Notes: a model not told the origin generated them from the sequence alone. Shown: positions 9,174-19,317, counted from the stretch's first letter. The stretch is 64,000 nt of DNA from Algoriphagus limi (GCF_024919275.1 NZ_JANWGH010000002.1:434001-498000); one strand, 5' to 3'. A program made the numbers and translations.

Positions 9174-11693
9174 TTATTCCATTCCTTTGTCTCGCATTTT
9201 TTTGAATTCATCAAATCGTCGATAAATCGCTACTGTGAATCCTATCAAGGTAATTATCGAACCCAACCACAAAACATTGATATATGGCTTGACAATCGCC
9301 TTCATAACCACGTAATCTTTTTGATAGCGATTGACTTTAAACACGAACTTATTTTGCTCAGGAAGGATATTGTCAAGAGTCACCCGGATTCCCAATTCAT
9401 TATCTACCACAGGAATCTTCCCAACTTGATTATTTCGAATAATAAAAGTCGGTTGCAGGGTCTTTTCTACATCGTAATCCAAAATCCGCAAATTGGCTCT
9501 GACTGCCACATCCCCTTCTTGAAGCACATAATCTTCAACCTGATTCAAAACCTCAGCTCCATCAAAATAGGTCACGAAATCTGCGATATGAAACTGCTCT
9601 CCAGGAGTAACCTCATAGAACTCATCCTCTTTCCACTCAGGATCTGAGTAATCATTCATCGCTGCCACATAGGTGTAGAGATCCTTGTCGAGATAAATTT
9701 TAGAATCCGGTGATGAGATCAGTCCTCCCATTCCTTCATTAAACTGAGACATTGGAGCCAAAGAGAATTTCAACGTCTCATTTTGGAAGTAATCGATTTT
9801 GAAATAATCATTCTCCTCCAAAACCAATTCGACGACTTCCCCTTTTTTGAAATAATCTTTGAAGCCTTCTAAGGCGATTGCTTCATTGACATTCCCTGTA
9901 GACTCAAGAATTTTTGCGGGAACATACTCGGGAACGCCTACCACTTTCTTTTGTCTTCCACGATAGATGACCGTGTAATCCTTCATTTGGGTTGGCTTAT
10001 TGATCCAAAGAAGCACATGCTCCTTATTCAATTCATCTTCCCAAGAATTGCTATAGGTCAAGCCTGACATATTGATAGAAATGGTCTCAGAATAGCCAGA
10101 GCTAAACATGATACCAATCAATATCATCCCCAATCCAATATGAGCTAATGATCCTCCTGCAAGTTTAAAGGTAGATCTTTTCAAAAGTCGAGAAAGGATA
10201 ACTGAGTTGGCGACAATAGTAAAGGTTCCTGCAATTACAATGATCATGTATCGCCAGTCATATACCTTAGCCATCACAATAATCAAAGCAGCAATTACCA
10301 CCGAAATGATATATGGAGTCAAAAGGGCATCTTTCAATGCTTTTTTATCCATCTTTTGCCACCAGAAAAATTGACCTACAGCAGTCAATAATGCCAAAGC
10401 AATACCGAACCAAAGTTGAAACTTGGTGTAAAATTCCATTTGGTCAGCAGGAGGTGCAAGATTGCTGATTCCGCCAAAGCTTTCCACCAAGGAATTCCAT
10501 GCAGGAATTGAGGTTGGAAGGATCACTTGGAATCCCATTAGTCCCAAGGTTGTAGCTCCAATGAAAATCCAAAATTCGCGGGAATAAACAGAAGCTTCTC
10601 GTTCGGATGTAGGAATATGCTTCCAAGATCGAATGGTAAAAAACAAAGCCACTGCCATGAAAAACAGCATGTAAATCAATAGCTGTCCGGAAAGCCCCAA
10701 ATCTGTAAAGGAGTGAACAGATGCGTCTCCTAACACTCCAGACCTTACCAAGAAAGTGGCATAGAGCACCAAAATAAATGACAGAATAACCAAGACCATG
10801 GAAGTCTTCAGTGCTGTACTACTTTTCTTAAAGGTGATCATGGTATGCACTGCAGCCACCAAAATTAGCCAAGGCACATAAACGGCATTTTCCACCGGAT
10901 CCCAGTTCCAATACCCTCCAAAATTCAAGGTCACATAAGCCCAGTAAGCTCCCATCAAAATCCCCATTCCCAATACCATAGCTGAGAAAATTGCCCAAGG
11001 CAAAGAAGGACGAATCCATTCGGAATAGCGCTTCATAGCCAAGCCTCCAATTAAAAACGCAAAAGGAACCAAAGTGGAAGCATATCCCAAGAACAATGTA
11101 GGAGGGTGGATTACCATCCAAATATTCTGCAATAGCGGATTCAGTCCTGTGCCATCCTCTGGCACAAAGTCAGGGTTGATTTGAAAAACAGGGGCTTGGG
11201 TAGCATCACGCAAGAGAATGAATGGAGAACTTCCAATTTTCAAATCTCCAACCACAACCCCAAGAATCATGGAAACCAAAAATGCCTGCACTAGGGCAAA
11301 CACAATCATTACTGGTGCTTCCCAAAGTTTATTAGTATGGATTAAAATCAAGCCCAGTACCACATTCCAAAAAATCCAAAGTATAAACGCTCCTTCCTGC
11401 CCTTCCCAGAAACTGGAAATCATGTAATGAACGGGAAGCGCCTGACTAGAATGTGAATAGGCGTAGAAATATTCGAATCGATGATTGTAAATAATCTCAA
11501 AGAGCGAAAAAGCAATCAAGGTACTGGAGAGAGCATGAATGTAGAAGGAGATTCTACTGAATCGCTGCCAACTTTTCTTTTCCAGCTCATTTGCCTTAAA
11601 ATACTGATAATAGGCAAAGGCCGTCACCAATGCACTCACAAAGGCCACTATCGTCATCAAATGGCCAAAATTCCCGATAAAGGTATTGATCAT
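9174..11693 (-). CDS. ccmF: Cytochrome c maturation / haem lyase protein CcmF
   Basis: Large inner-membrane protein (839 residues) of the system I haem lyase that attaches haem to apocytochrome c. Many membrane segments are visible. The tryptophan-rich WWD motif NFGGYWNWDPVENAVYVPW faces the periplasm and binds haem. Histidines in MVIHPPTLFLGY and VHTMITF fit the haem-ligand positions. A large periplasmic domain lies between the last two membrane segments (about residues 545-800). It is the last gene of ccmC-D-E-F. CcmA, CcmB, CcmG and CcmH are not in the window. Confidence 0.93.
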   Translation of the reverse strand: MINTFIGNFGHLMTIVAFVSALVTAFAYYQYFKANELEKKSWQRFSRISFYIHALSSTLIAFSLFEIIYNHRFEYFYAYSHSSQALPVHYMISSFWEGQEGAFILWIFWNVVLGLILIHTNKLWEAPVMIVFALVQAFLVSMILGVVVGDLKIGSSPFILLRDATQAPVFQINPDFVPEDGTGLNPLLQNIWMVIHPPTLFLGYASTLVPFAFLIGGLAMKRYSEWIRPSLPWAIFSAMVLGMGILMGAYWAYVTLNFGGYWNWDPVENAVYVPWLILVAAVHTMITFKKSSTALKTSMVLVILSFILVLYATFLVRSGVLGDASVHSFTDLGLSGQLLIYMLFFMAVALFFTIRSWKHIPTSEREASVYSREFWIFIGATTLGLMGFQVILPTSIPAWNSLVESFGGISNLAPPADQMEFYTKFQLWFGIALALLTAVGQFFWWQKMDKKALKDALLTPYIISVVIAALIIVMAKVYDWRYMIIVIAGTFTIVANSVILSRLLKRSTFKLAGGSLAHIGLGMILIGIMFSSGYSETISINMSGLTYSNSWEDELNKEHVLLWINKPTQMKDYTVIYRGRQKKVVGVPEYVPAKILESTGNVNEAIALEGFKDYFKKGEVVELVLEENDYFKIDYFQNETLKFSLAPMSQFNEGMGGLISSPDSKIYLDKDLYTYVAAMNDYSDPEWKEDEFYEVTPGEQFHIADFVTYFDGAEVLNQVEDYVLQEGDVAVRANLRILDYDVEKTLQPTFIIRNNQVGKIPVVDNELGIRVTLDNILPEQNKFVFKVNRYQKDYVVMKAIVKPYINVLWLGSIITLIGFTVAIYRRFDEFKKMRDKGME

Positions 11694-11717
11694 GGATTAT
11701 TGTCTATTGCTTCTGCC

Positions 11718-12134
11718 TCACATTCCTGCCGCCTGCACCTCTGTCTCCTGATATTTGGAAGGACACTTCATCAGGATTTTATCTGCGATAAATATTTCTT
11801 CGTTTTTATAGGAACCAATCACCACAACGGATTCTGAACGGGTAAAATCAGCTGGAACAGGTTCGTTGTAGAATACTTCCTGCTCTGTTCCGTCATTATC
11901 CACTAAGATAAATGTGAAAGAAGTTTTATCCTCTCGCACATTCAAACCGACTACCTCACCAGAATCACTTTTTTTCAATTGACCAACCACGTGAATGGCT
12001 TTGTCGTCTCCAGACTGTTTCATTTCCAAAGCAGTCTCAAAAGTTTCATAACTCGAGGCATCACCGATTGAAGTCATAATTATGATGATAGCAATGGCGA
12101 TTATTCCGATTCCGACTAGATGTCCTTTTTTCAT
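11718..12134 (-). CDS. ccmE: Haem chaperone CcmE, cysteine variant
   Basis: Carries haem from CcmC to CcmF in the periplasm. It has 138 residues, an N-terminal membrane anchor (about 5-20) and an OB-fold core (VVGQLKK, GLNVREDK, VVVIGSYK). The haem-binding site reads LMKCPSKY: Cys124 takes the place of the histidine used in E. coli CcmE, and Tyr128 follows. This CxxxY form is known from Desulfovibrio and archaeal CcmE. The neighbouring ccmD-like gene ends 2 bases upstream, so the genes are co-transcribed. Confidence 0.9.
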   Translation of the reverse strand: MKKGHLVGIGIIAIAIIIIMTSIGDASSYETFETALEMKQSGDDKAIHVVGQLKKSDSGEVVGLNVREDKTSFTFILVDNDGTEQEVFYNEPVPADFTRSESVVVIGSYKNEEIFIADKILMKCPSKYQETEVQAAGM

Positions 12135-12135
12135 G

Positions 12136-12384
12136 TTACTTCTGAGTAGTAATTGATTTTTCGATTTTGGTGATCTTTCGCTCAGTACTTACGAGGTAAA
12201 CCGTAATTCCGGTGAATATAATTCCAATTATTCCAACCAAAACGTAGATTTTGCCATCAGCACGCATCCGATCAGCCATTTCTACGGTATTATTTCCATA
12301 ATCAGCTTCAGTTACAGGAATTTTTTCCTGAGCCAAAACGGTCAAGCTGACCAAAAGCAATACAAGGGTGATTAGTTTTTTCAT
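12136..12384 (-). CDS. ccmD: CcmD-like small membrane protein
   Basis: An 82-residue protein with an N-terminal signal-like segment (1-18) and one membrane helix at about 46-65 followed by a basic, cytoplasmic tail (STERKITKIEKS). CcmD in other bacteria holds the CcmC:haem:CcmE complex together. Assignment rests on size, topology and its place between ccmC and ccmE, because CcmD sequences are poorly conserved. Confidence 0.75.
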   Translation of the reverse strand: MKKLITLVLLLVSLTVLAQEKIPVTEADYGNNTVEMADRMRADGKIYVLVGIIGIIFTGITVYLVSTERKITKIEKSITTQK

Positions 12385-12386
12385 TG

Positions 12387-13088
12387 TTAGGAATTGATCA
12401 GTTGATCTTCAAGTACCCGTTGAACCCTACGCATTCTGACACGAACAGTTGCTATCCAAGCCCCAAAAAGTGTCCATCCGATTATGGCCGGATAAAACAC
12501 CATCCGAAGCTTTGAGTCCAAATCATAAGCATTAAAACCTGGATTGCCTCCATTTCCTGGATGCAAACTGTCTGTCAAACGAGGTAATACAAAGATCAAT
12601 GGGATAAAGGCAGCAAAAGCAAATATGTTATAAATCGCTCCGATGCGGGCTCGTTGCTGTACATCAGTAAGAGAATTTCGTAAGATCAAATAGGCAAAAT
12701 ACATCAGCAAACCTATCGCAGAAGCATTCTGCTTTGGATCTCCGCTCCAATAATCTCCCCAGGTAAATTTTGCCCAAAGCATACCAGTAGAAATCCCCAA
12801 TACACCAAACAAAATTGCTGCATTGGTAAATTCAATTGCCATATCATCGTGCTGCAAGTCATTGCTCCGCAAGTATCGGAAACTGTAATACACCGACACC
12901 ATCAACATCAGAATCATTCCAAACCACATTGTCACGTGGAAATGCAATGCACGAATGGTTTCATTGAGAATTGGAAGTCGGGGAACATCCATCAGTAGCC
13001 CCGCCACGATTGTGTAGAGCAAAAGGACTACAGCCAGTATTTTCCACCAGGATTGGCGCATAGGGTCATTTGGCTTTTTCGATTGCAA
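12387..13088 (-). CDS. ccmC: Haem exporter / CcmE loading protein CcmC
   Basis: Inner-membrane protein (233 residues, about six helices) that loads haem onto CcmE. The tryptophan-rich periplasmic motif is WGDYWSGDPKQ, which departs from the proteobacterial WGxxWxWD pattern. Histidines are in RALHFHVTMWFG and SLHPGNG. It heads the ccmC-D-E-F run, with 2-base and 1-base gaps to the next genes, and lies downstream of the symporter terminator. Confidence 0.9.
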   Translation of the reverse strand: MQSKKPNDPMRQSWWKILAVVLLLYTIVAGLLMDVPRLPILNETIRALHFHVTMWFGMILMLMVSVYYSFRYLRSNDLQHDDMAIEFTNAAILFGVLGISTGMLWAKFTWGDYWSGDPKQNASAIGLLMYFAYLILRNSLTDVQQRARIGAIYNIFAFAAFIPLIFVLPRLTDSLHPGNGGNPGFNAYDLDSKLRMVFYPAIIGWTLFGAWIATVRVRMRRVQRVLEDQLINS

Positions 13089-13136
13089 AAATAAGTCATA
13101 AGTTTCTTAAAACTTCGGATTTTATAAGAAAAGACA

Positions 13137-13166
13137 AAAGGCCAGACTGTTAACAGACTGGCCTTT
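13137..13166 (-). terminator. Terminator of the symporter gene
   Basis: AAAGGCCAG pairs with CTGGCCTTT around an inner CTGTTAACAG palindrome. A T-rich tract follows on the minus strand. Confidence 0.82.
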
Positions 13167-13184
13167 CTGTATGATTTTCAATTA

Positions 13185-14513
13185 TTAGAGATCAGGAGTA
13201 AGCGGATTGCTTTTTCGGATCAAACCTTCTGGCAATTCTCCTTCGGTACTGGCAACTGCAGTTGTCACCACCACATCACCTGTTACATTTACTACTGTTC
13301 GGAACATATCCAAAATCCTATCAGGCGCCATAATCAAGGCAATTCCTGCTGCCGGCACTCCGATTGATTCCAACACTACAATCAACATAATCAAACCTGC
13401 TCCTGGCACACCGGCAGATCCAATCGCTGCCAAAGTAGAGGTTAATACGATCATTAATTGCTGAGAAAAGCTCAATTCCATCCCCAAAGCCTGGGCAATA
13501 AATACCGCCGCCACACTTTGATACAGGCTCGTACCATTCATATTTATAGTGGCACCTAAAGGCAAGACGAAGCTGGAAATATTCTCAGACACGCCGATTT
13601 CTTCTTCGGCAATTTTCATCGTCACGGGAAGGGTAGCCGAACTACTTGAGGTAGAGAATGCTAATAATTGGGCAGGTCGAATGGCTCGGAAGAATTCGAA
13701 ATAGGGAACTTTGGTAAAGGTCTTCAGCAATAGCGGATATACCACCAACATCATAAAGAACAAACCTCCCAATACAATCACACTATATTTCAACAATGCC
13801 ATCAGCAAATCAATGGCAGAATCCGGATTGTCTCCTGCGATTTCCACAATCAAAGATGCCATCAAAGCAAACACCCCATAAGGTGCGATCAACATGATGT
13901 AATTCACGATCTGAATAATCAGGTCGTTGAAACCATCAAAGAAAGCGATAACCGGTTCAGCTTTCCTCTTAGGAATCTGAAGCAATGCAATCCCAGAAAT
14001 GATAGCGAAGAACACGACCTGTAGCATAGCTGCATTGTCCGTAGTCGCTAAAAAGAAGTTTTGAGGAACCATGTCCACCAATGGCTGAAGCGGACTTTGC
14101 TCTTGAAACTTGGCAGCTGCATCTGCTCGCGTACTAACATCACCCTCATACAAGTTCATCAAGTTTTCCCGAGTCTCTACAGGAAGGCTTGTTCCAGGCT
14201 TGAAAAGATTTACCAAGGTCAAGCCAACAGAAATGGCGATAATGGTTGTAATTACGAAAGTGACAATGGTCTTTCCACCGATTCGGCTCAGTTTGGAAAT
14301 GTCTCCCAAATTGGAAACCCCGATAATCAAGGACGCCAATACCAAAGGCATGGCAATCATTTTAAGGCCATTAATAAAGATGGTACCGACCGGTTTGATA
14401 TAATCGATCGTGAATGAGCTTGGGATTGCAGTTTGAATGGAAACAAGACCAAAAATCAGGCCTAATACCAAGCCAATGATGATTTGCGTATGTAAAGGGA
14501 TTTTCTTTAGCAT
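13185..14513 (-). CDS. Dicarboxylate/amino acid:cation symporter (GltP/DctA family)
   Basis: A 442-residue DAACS-family secondary transporter that imports dicarboxylates or acidic amino acids with Na+ or H+. Family marks are visible: the serine-rich hairpin SSSSATLP, the NMNGT motif (cation site), and the second hairpin GSAGVPGAG. Eight membrane helices plus the two re-entrant loops fit the length. The substrate cannot be fixed from sequence. It is followed by its own terminator and lies 9 bases after aroC, so it may be read from the batD-aroC transcript. Confidence 0.92.
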   Translation of the reverse strand: MLKKIPLHTQIIIGLVLGLIFGLVSIQTAIPSSFTIDYIKPVGTIFINGLKMIAMPLVLASLIIGVSNLGDISKLSRIGGKTIVTFVITTIIAISVGLTLVNLFKPGTSLPVETRENLMNLYEGDVSTRADAAAKFQEQSPLQPLVDMVPQNFFLATTDNAAMLQVVFFAIISGIALLQIPKRKAEPVIAFFDGFNDLIIQIVNYIMLIAPYGVFALMASLIVEIAGDNPDSAIDLLMALLKYSVIVLGGLFFMMLVVYPLLLKTFTKVPYFEFFRAIRPAQLLAFSTSSSSATLPVTMKIAEEEIGVSENISSFVLPLGATINMNGTSLYQSVAAVFIAQALGMELSFSQQLMIVLTSTLAAIGSAGVPGAGLIMLIVVLESIGVPAAGIALIMAPDRILDMFRTVVNVTGDVVVTTAVASTEGELPEGLIRKSNPLTPDL

Positions 14514-14522
14514 GATGCGTTT

Positions 14523-15608
14523 TTAAATTTCAGCAAGTTTATTGCTTTTTGACAATAATAGGTAATCGGCTATGACTAAAGCCGCCATCGCTTCCACAAT
14601 CGGTACAGCCCTAGGAACGACGCAAGGATCATGACGGCCCTTCCCTGAAACGGTCACTGCCTCCCCTGCCTCATTTACAGAATCTTGATCCTGCATGATG
14701 GTAGCTACAGGTTTAAATGCGACACGAAAATAAATATCTTCTCCATTTGAGATTCCTCCTTGGATTCCACCTGAATGATTGGTGGAGGTTCTGATTTGAT
14801 CCCCTTCTTTTACAAATGCATCATTGTGCTGACTTCCTCGCATATTCACCCCTTCGAAGCCCGAGCCGTATTCAAAACCCTTAACGGCATTGATACTCAA
14901 CATGGCCTTACCCAATTCGGCATGCAAGCGATCGAAAACAGGTTCTCCCAATCCAGGAGGGGTGTTTTTGATGACACAGGTAATGATGCCGCCGATCGTA
15001 TCCCGTTCTTTTCGTACAGAGTCAATCAATTCGATCATTCGCTCTGCAGTCTCAGAATCAGGACATCGGACGATATTGTCTTCGGCTTTATTCAGATCTA
15101 ATTCTTGGTATGGCCTCTCCAGTTTCAAGCTCCCTACTTGTGAAACAAATGCTTGAACTGATATTCCTTTTTCTTGAAGCAACAGCTTTGCAATCGCACC
15201 TGCTGCCACTCGGGCTGCAGTTTCCCGTGCTGAACTTCTACCTCCACCTCGATAATCCCGAATTCCATATTTTTCGAAATAGGTAAAATCTGCATGTGAA
15301 GGGCGGAACTTATCGGCGATGTGAGAATAGTCTTTACTTTTTTGATCCGCATTTCGAATCACGATCCCAATAGGTGTTCCAGTACTTTTTCCTTCGAAAA
15401 CCCCAGAAAGAATTTCTATTTCATCCTCCTCTTTTCGCTGAGTAGTAATCTTTGATTGGCCGGGTTTACGGCGTTGCATTTCTGACTGAATGAAGGATTC
15501 GTCTATCGTAAGGCCTGCAGGACAGCCCTCTAGAATCACCCCCAAAGCGGGACCATGTGACTCACCAAAAGTGGTGATTTTGAAAAGTTTACCGAATGAA
15601 TTTCCCAT
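14523..15608 (-). CDS. aroC: Chorismate synthase
   Basis: Converts EPSP to chorismate with reduced FMN, the last common step of aromatic synthesis. The 361-residue length is standard. Signatures are [18 protein letters not shown] near the N-terminus, RPSHADFTY, the [11 protein letters not shown] region and [16 protein letters not shown] near the C-terminus. The ATG overlaps the batD stop codon by one base, so translation of the two is probably coupled even though the functions are unrelated. Confidence 0.97.
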   Translation of the reverse strand: MGNSFGKLFKITTFGESHGPALGVILEGCPAGLTIDESFIQSEMQRRKPGQSKITTQRKEEDEIEILSGVFEGKSTGTPIGIVIRNADQKSKDYSHIADKFRPSHADFTYFEKYGIRDYRGGGRSSARETAARVAAGAIAKLLLQEKGISVQAFVSQVGSLKLERPYQELDLNKAEDNIVRCPDSETAERMIELIDSVRKERDTIGGIITCVIKNTPPGLGEPVFDRLHAELGKAMLSINAVKGFEYGSGFEGVNMRGSQHNDAFVKEGDQIRTSTNHSGGIQGGISNGEDIYFRVAFKPVATIMQDQDSVNEAGEAVTVSGKGRHDPCVVPRAVPIVEAMAALVIADYLLLSKSNKLAEI

Positions 15609-17056
15609 TATTTGTTTCGGATGATAAGCACTGACAAGAGGATTACTGTCAACAGTAAAAGGATGTTTATAGCCGTGCCAAAATAGTATTTATATCGCTC
15701 GTTTGAAAACTTATTATCCTCAGCTCCGATCCGATCATAGATTCCTCCCAAGCGCTGATTAGAAATCGCTTGATTCGTTTTGCTTTCTCCCACCACCTGA
15801 ATTTTCGCCGATGGCCGCAAGGTATCATAGACGGCCTGAACAGGATCAAAATAAATCCATTCGAAATGATTGCCAAGGTCGACCTCACCCGGTTCGTTTA
15901 ACGTGATGTAGTAAGAATATTCCTTGATACCGGAAACCCGACCATAGCCACGGTTAATCTGTTGCCGCACATTTGGGTCGTAAGTATTCAAACTTCCCCC
16001 GCTAATCAGTCTAGGTTGGGAAATGGAATTGATATTACCTACTCCGCTTATTCCGAAATTATAATTGAAGCCCTGCCCTGTTTCTACCTCAAGATTGGAG
16101 ATATTTTCCCGCAACTGGAACTGACCGACAGCTACTTCATTTCGCAAGGGATGAGGAGGAAGTGGCTTCACCTTAATAGTTTTCGGTGATGAATAAAAAG
16201 TCTTAAAATCTTCTTGTCTATTGGAACCAAAGAAACTCGGGTTTCTAGCTACGCGATATTTGATCATCTCCCAAGGAATGCTCGGAATCTCGATCGTCCC
16301 TTCCGAGAAAGGGAAAAATGTCGCCTCATATACTTTATAACGAACCCAACGCTTTCCATTGATGGTGACTTGCTCTGGTTCGATATTGGTAATATTGTAA
16401 TTTTCCTCCCATGCCTGGGTAGGTTTGATTTTTTTCAATACATCATCCAACTGCTCTCCCGGCTTATAGAAATTGAAAGGAGCCTGATTATTTTCAGACA
16501 TGTAGAAAGCTAAGGCAACCGTAAATCCTTCCCGGGCATAAATTTCCTCCTTATCAACAGTCACCGAGAAAAATGCCTCATCATCCAATTCAATGTATTC
16601 TGGCTCTTCCTGCGTCCTTCCAAAAAAGTCTGAGAACGGATCAAAAAACCCTCCTCCTGAACTCTGTTGGTTGCTTACAGCATCTCCTACAGTGATTTCT
16701 TTCCCCTGAAAATCGAATTGATTTCCATTAATTGTAATAGAGAAAGCAGGAAGCGTAAAGGTACCTTTACGGGTCGGCTTATAGTATTGAATGATACTAT
16801 TTGAGCTGGTCACCTGTCCATTGATCACGTTCATTGAAGAGGATTGAGAGATACCCTGTTTCTGAAAACTAGGGATATCCGGGAATTGATCGTAGGACTT
16901 GATTTTTTCGTTGGCCACACTTATTTTGATGGTGAAAGTTTCGTTGAGCCCGATTTGGTCAGGTCCCAATTCCACCTCCACTTGCTGGGCCAACACATTC
17001 CCTGCAAAAATGGAAAACCAGCATACCAAAATAGAAGTGATCAGCGTTTTAGACAT
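15608..17056 (-). CDS. batD: BatD family membrane-anchored protein
   Basis: The 482-residue protein has an N-terminal signal peptide (ending AGNVLAQ), a long beta-rich extracytoplasmic region and one C-terminal membrane helix (about 460-478). The N-terminal part, with [20 protein letters not shown] and the [14 protein letters not shown] motif, is the BatD (oxygen tolerance) domain. In Bacteroides BatD belongs to the bat operon with VWA proteins and a MoxR ATPase. Here no other bat gene is adjacent, so this is a stand-alone copy. Its biochemical role is unknown. Confidence 0.85.
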   Translation of the reverse strand: MSKTLITSILVCWFSIFAGNVLAQQVEVELGPDQIGLNETFTIKISVANEKIKSYDQFPDIPSFQKQGISQSSSMNVINGQVTSSNSIIQYYKPTRKGTFTLPAFSITINGNQFDFQGKEITVGDAVSNQQSSGGGFFDPFSDFFGRTQEEPEYIELDDEAFFSVTVDKEEIYAREGFTVALAFYMSENNQAPFNFYKPGEQLDDVLKKIKPTQAWEENYNITNIEPEQVTINGKRWVRYKVYEATFFPFSEGTIEIPSIPWEMIKYRVARNPSFFGSNRQEDFKTFYSSPKTIKVKPLPPHPLRNEVAVGQFQLRENISNLEVETGQGFNYNFGISGVGNINSISQPRLISGGSLNTYDPNVRQQINRGYGRVSGIKEYSYYITLNEPGEVDLGNHFEWIYFDPVQAVYDTLRPSAKIQVVGESKTNQAISNQRLGGIYDRIGAEDNKFSNERYKYYFGTAINILLLLTVILLSVLIIRNK

Positions 17057-17173
17057 GGTTGCGAAATTAAGGATATTTCAATTTCTCGAACGTCAATTTT
17101 ACGTAACTATGAGGATATTGTCTCCGTATGGTTACTTAAAATCAGTTAAAATAAACCCTAAACTCTAGATCTT

Positions 17174-17362
17174 ATGATAGAATACGTGAAGACCATTTTG
17201 CAAAAGGTGAGCTTCTCAAAGTATCTTTTTGAGAAGGAGCTGCGAAAGGGCCTGAGACTTATTTTACCAAATGAGTTGAAGGAATTTAGAGACTGGTGCT
17301 ATAAAATGTTCAAAAAGGTTCATTTAGCCATACTGGATCGGTACTTTCAACCGGCCCTCTAA
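17174..17362 (+). CDS. Small basic hypothetical protein
   Basis: A 62-residue ORF of unknown function, rich in Lys, Leu and Phe, with a helical, amphipathic look (FSKYLFEKELRKGLRLILP) and a Cys-containing middle (DWCYKMFKKVH). It is not antisense to any gene, lies in its own space after batD's promoter region, and ends 7 bases before a very strong terminator. That makes it a real transcription unit. No homologue is recognised. Confidence 0.6.
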   Translation: MIEYVKTILQKVSFSKYLFEKELRKGLRLILPNELKEFRDWCYKMFKKVHLAILDRYFQPAL

Positions 17363-17369
17363 AATTCAA

Positions 17370-17397
17370 TCCCGCCTCACCCGGCGGGATTTTTTTT
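17370..17397 (+). terminator. Terminator of the 62-residue gene
   Basis: TCCCGCC pairs with GGCGGGA around a 6-base loop, followed by eight T. Confidence 0.93.
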
Positions 17398-17403
17398 GAT
17401 ATA

Positions 17404-17433
17404 AAAAAAGCGAAGGGCTATCACCCTCCGCTT
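17404..17433 (-). terminator. Terminator of glnK-amt
   Basis: Minus-strand hairpin built on AGGG/CCCT and GCG/CGC pairs followed by seven T, 29 bases past the amt stop codon. Confidence 0.8.
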
Positions 17434-17461
17434 ATTGTGGTTGATTGGTGGTTATATTTAT

Positions 17462-18691
17462 TTAATCTTTACTAGCAAAATCCGGGTAGGCTCTCATACC
17501 ATGTTCATTGATATCCAAACCTTCCACTTCCTCCCGCTCATCCACTCGAATACCAACCGTTTTCTTCAAGGTATAGAAAATCAACCCTGAAAACAGCACA
17601 CAGAAGAATCCTACAGCCGCTACTCCGAGCAACTGTGAGTAAAACTGACCCCAGCCTGCCAAGTCTCCGAATATTCCTACAGCCAATGTCCCCCAAACTC
17701 CACCTACAAGGTGAACAGAAATGGCACCTACAGGATCATCAATTTTGACTTTATCAAAGAAGACTACTGCAAAAACGATCAAACCGCCAGCGATAAAACC
17801 AATGATGGCAGATTCTCCTACTCCCATTTGATCAGCACCTGCTGTGATTCCTACCAAGCCTGCCAAAATACCATTGAGAACCATGGTAATATCATAGGAC
17901 TTGAATTTCAGATAAGAAAAAATCAATGCACCAAAAGCTCCCGCTGAAGCAGCGATAGAAGTGGTTACAAATACTTTGGATACAGCTCCAGGGCTCGCAC
18001 TGAGTACTGAGCCTCCGTTAAACCCAAACCAACCGAACCAAAGGAGAAATACCCCAAAAGTCGCTAATGGAAGATTATGGCCAGGAATAGCGCTCATTCC
18101 ACGTTCGGTATATTTCCCAATTCTAGGTCCAAGCAAGAATGCTCCTACCAATGCTCCCCAACCACCCACAGAGTGGACAATCGTAGAACCTGCAAAATCA
18201 TAAAATGGAGTGTCCAGGGTATTCAAAAATCCTCCACCCCATTTCCACATCCCTACAATAGGATAACAAATAGCTACATAAAGCACTGAAAAGAAAATGA
18301 ATGGTCCCAATTTGATTCGTTCAGCTACAGCTCCGGAAACAATCGTAGCAGCGGTAGCCGCAAACATGGCCTGAAAGATGAAATCCGTGAAATAGGTATA
18401 GCCTTCATTGTAATTGGAGCTATCCCAACCTTCCGGTAAGCTCAATCCAAATCCGGCAAAGCCGAAAACGGAACCTTCAAATCCAGCTCCCGGATACATT
18501 AAATTAAATCCTACCAGTGCATAGGTCAAAAGACCAATGGCCGGGATAATGGTATTTTTAAAGAGAATGTTGACTGTATTTTTTGCTCGCGTCAGTCCGG
18601 CTTCCAGACTGGCAAAGCCCAAGTGCATAATGAAGACCAGAATCGTGGCCACCATCATCCACAGGTTATTGATGGTAAATAAATCTTGCAT
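17462..18691 (-). CDS. amt: Ammonium transporter
   Basis: Amt/MEP/Rh channel for ammonium uptake in the inner membrane. I choose the ATG at 18691, giving 409 residues that begin MQDLFTINNLWMM; a longer frame would run into glnK. Eleven membrane helices fit. Family marks are FAATAATIVSGAVAER, the twin-His pore residues in the segments VHSVGGWGALVGA and VHLVGGVWGT, and GFNGGSVLS. The glnK gene lies 31 bases upstream, so expression is linked to nitrogen status. Confidence 0.95.
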   Translation of the reverse strand: MQDLFTINNLWMMVATILVFIMHLGFASLEAGLTRAKNTVNILFKNTIIPAIGLLTYALVGFNLMYPGAGFEGSVFGFAGFGLSLPEGWDSSNYNEGYTYFTDFIFQAMFAATAATIVSGAVAERIKLGPFIFFSVLYVAICYPIVGMWKWGGGFLNTLDTPFYDFAGSTIVHSVGGWGALVGAFLLGPRIGKYTERGMSAIPGHNLPLATFGVFLLWFGWFGFNGGSVLSASPGAVSKVFVTTSIAASAGAFGALIFSYLKFKSYDITMVLNGILAGLVGITAGADQMGVGESAIIGFIAGGLIVFAVVFFDKVKIDDPVGAISVHLVGGVWGTLAVGIFGDLAGWGQFYSQLLGVAAVGFFCVLFSGLIFYTLKKTVGIRVDEREEVEGLDINEHGMRAYPDFASKD

Positions 18692-18722
18692 AGGTTTGAG
18701 AGGTTCTTTTAAAATGAATAAA

Positions 18723-19061
18723 TCAAAGCGCGCTTTCTCCAGTATCGTTGTTTCGGATTCGATAAGCCTCCAAGACGTCGAAGACAAAGATTTTCCCGTC
18801 TCCTATTTCACCGGTTTTTCCTTCAGAAAGAATGCATTGGATCACTGAATCCTTCAATTCATCAGGAACCACAATTTCCAATTTGGTGCGTGGGATGTAT
18901 GCTGGTTCATAAGCAACTCCACGGTACATTTCCTGACGCGCATGTTCAAAACCCATCCCTTTGATCTCATAAAATGAGAGGAATTTGACTCCCAATCCAG
19001 AGAGGCAAGTATGGATTTGTTCGAAGCGGGAGGTTCGAATAATCGCTTCAATTTTTTTCAT
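18723..19061 (-). CDS. glnK: P-II nitrogen regulatory protein
   Basis: A 112-residue PII trimer subunit that senses 2-oxoglutarate and ATP/ADP and gates the Amt channel. The start is the ATG at 19061 (MKKIEAIIR), as in all PII proteins; upstream in-frame codons add an unrelated tail. The T-loop Tyr51 is kept (YRGVAY), so uridylylation is possible, though the loop tip (EPAYIPRTK) differs from the E. coli form. The signature TGEIGDGKIFV is intact. Placement before amt supports the GlnK type. Confidence 0.95.
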   Translation of the reverse strand: MKKIEAIIRTSRFEQIHTCLSGLGVKFLSFYEIKGMGFEHARQEMYRGVAYEPAYIPRTKLEIVVPDELKDSVIQCILSEGKTGEIGDGKIFVFDVLEAYRIRNNDTGESAL

Positions 19062-19286
19062 TTTTACAATAGGTTTTAGGAATCGTTGAGAATTTGGCAT
19101 GAAAGTAATTCAAAAATTGAACAAAAATCAAAACCTAGTCTAAAAAATATCCTATATGGGAATTTTTTTTGCAAATTTTCCAGATTTAAGGGTTTCAAAC
19201 GACCCTAAATTCAATTTCAAGACAAGTTTTTTTAAGATTTAGGATAAAAATCACTCCGCATGCTGAAAATTAGATTTGAAACCATC

Positions 19287-19317
19287 CTTGTGCCTGCCGG
19301 CATTTCGATTAATTTTG
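19287..19317 (+). promoter_or_regulatory. Promoter of the nucleotidyltransferase gene
   Basis: CTTG (19287-19290), a 19-base spacer and TAATTTTG (19310-19317) match the Bacteroidota sigma consensus. The ATG lies 27 bases further on. Confidence 0.65.

Noticed and set aside
18692..18787. Longer N-terminus for the ammonium transporter
   Set aside because: The extra 32 codons overlap glnK and lack family similarity; MQDLFTINNLW is the natural start.
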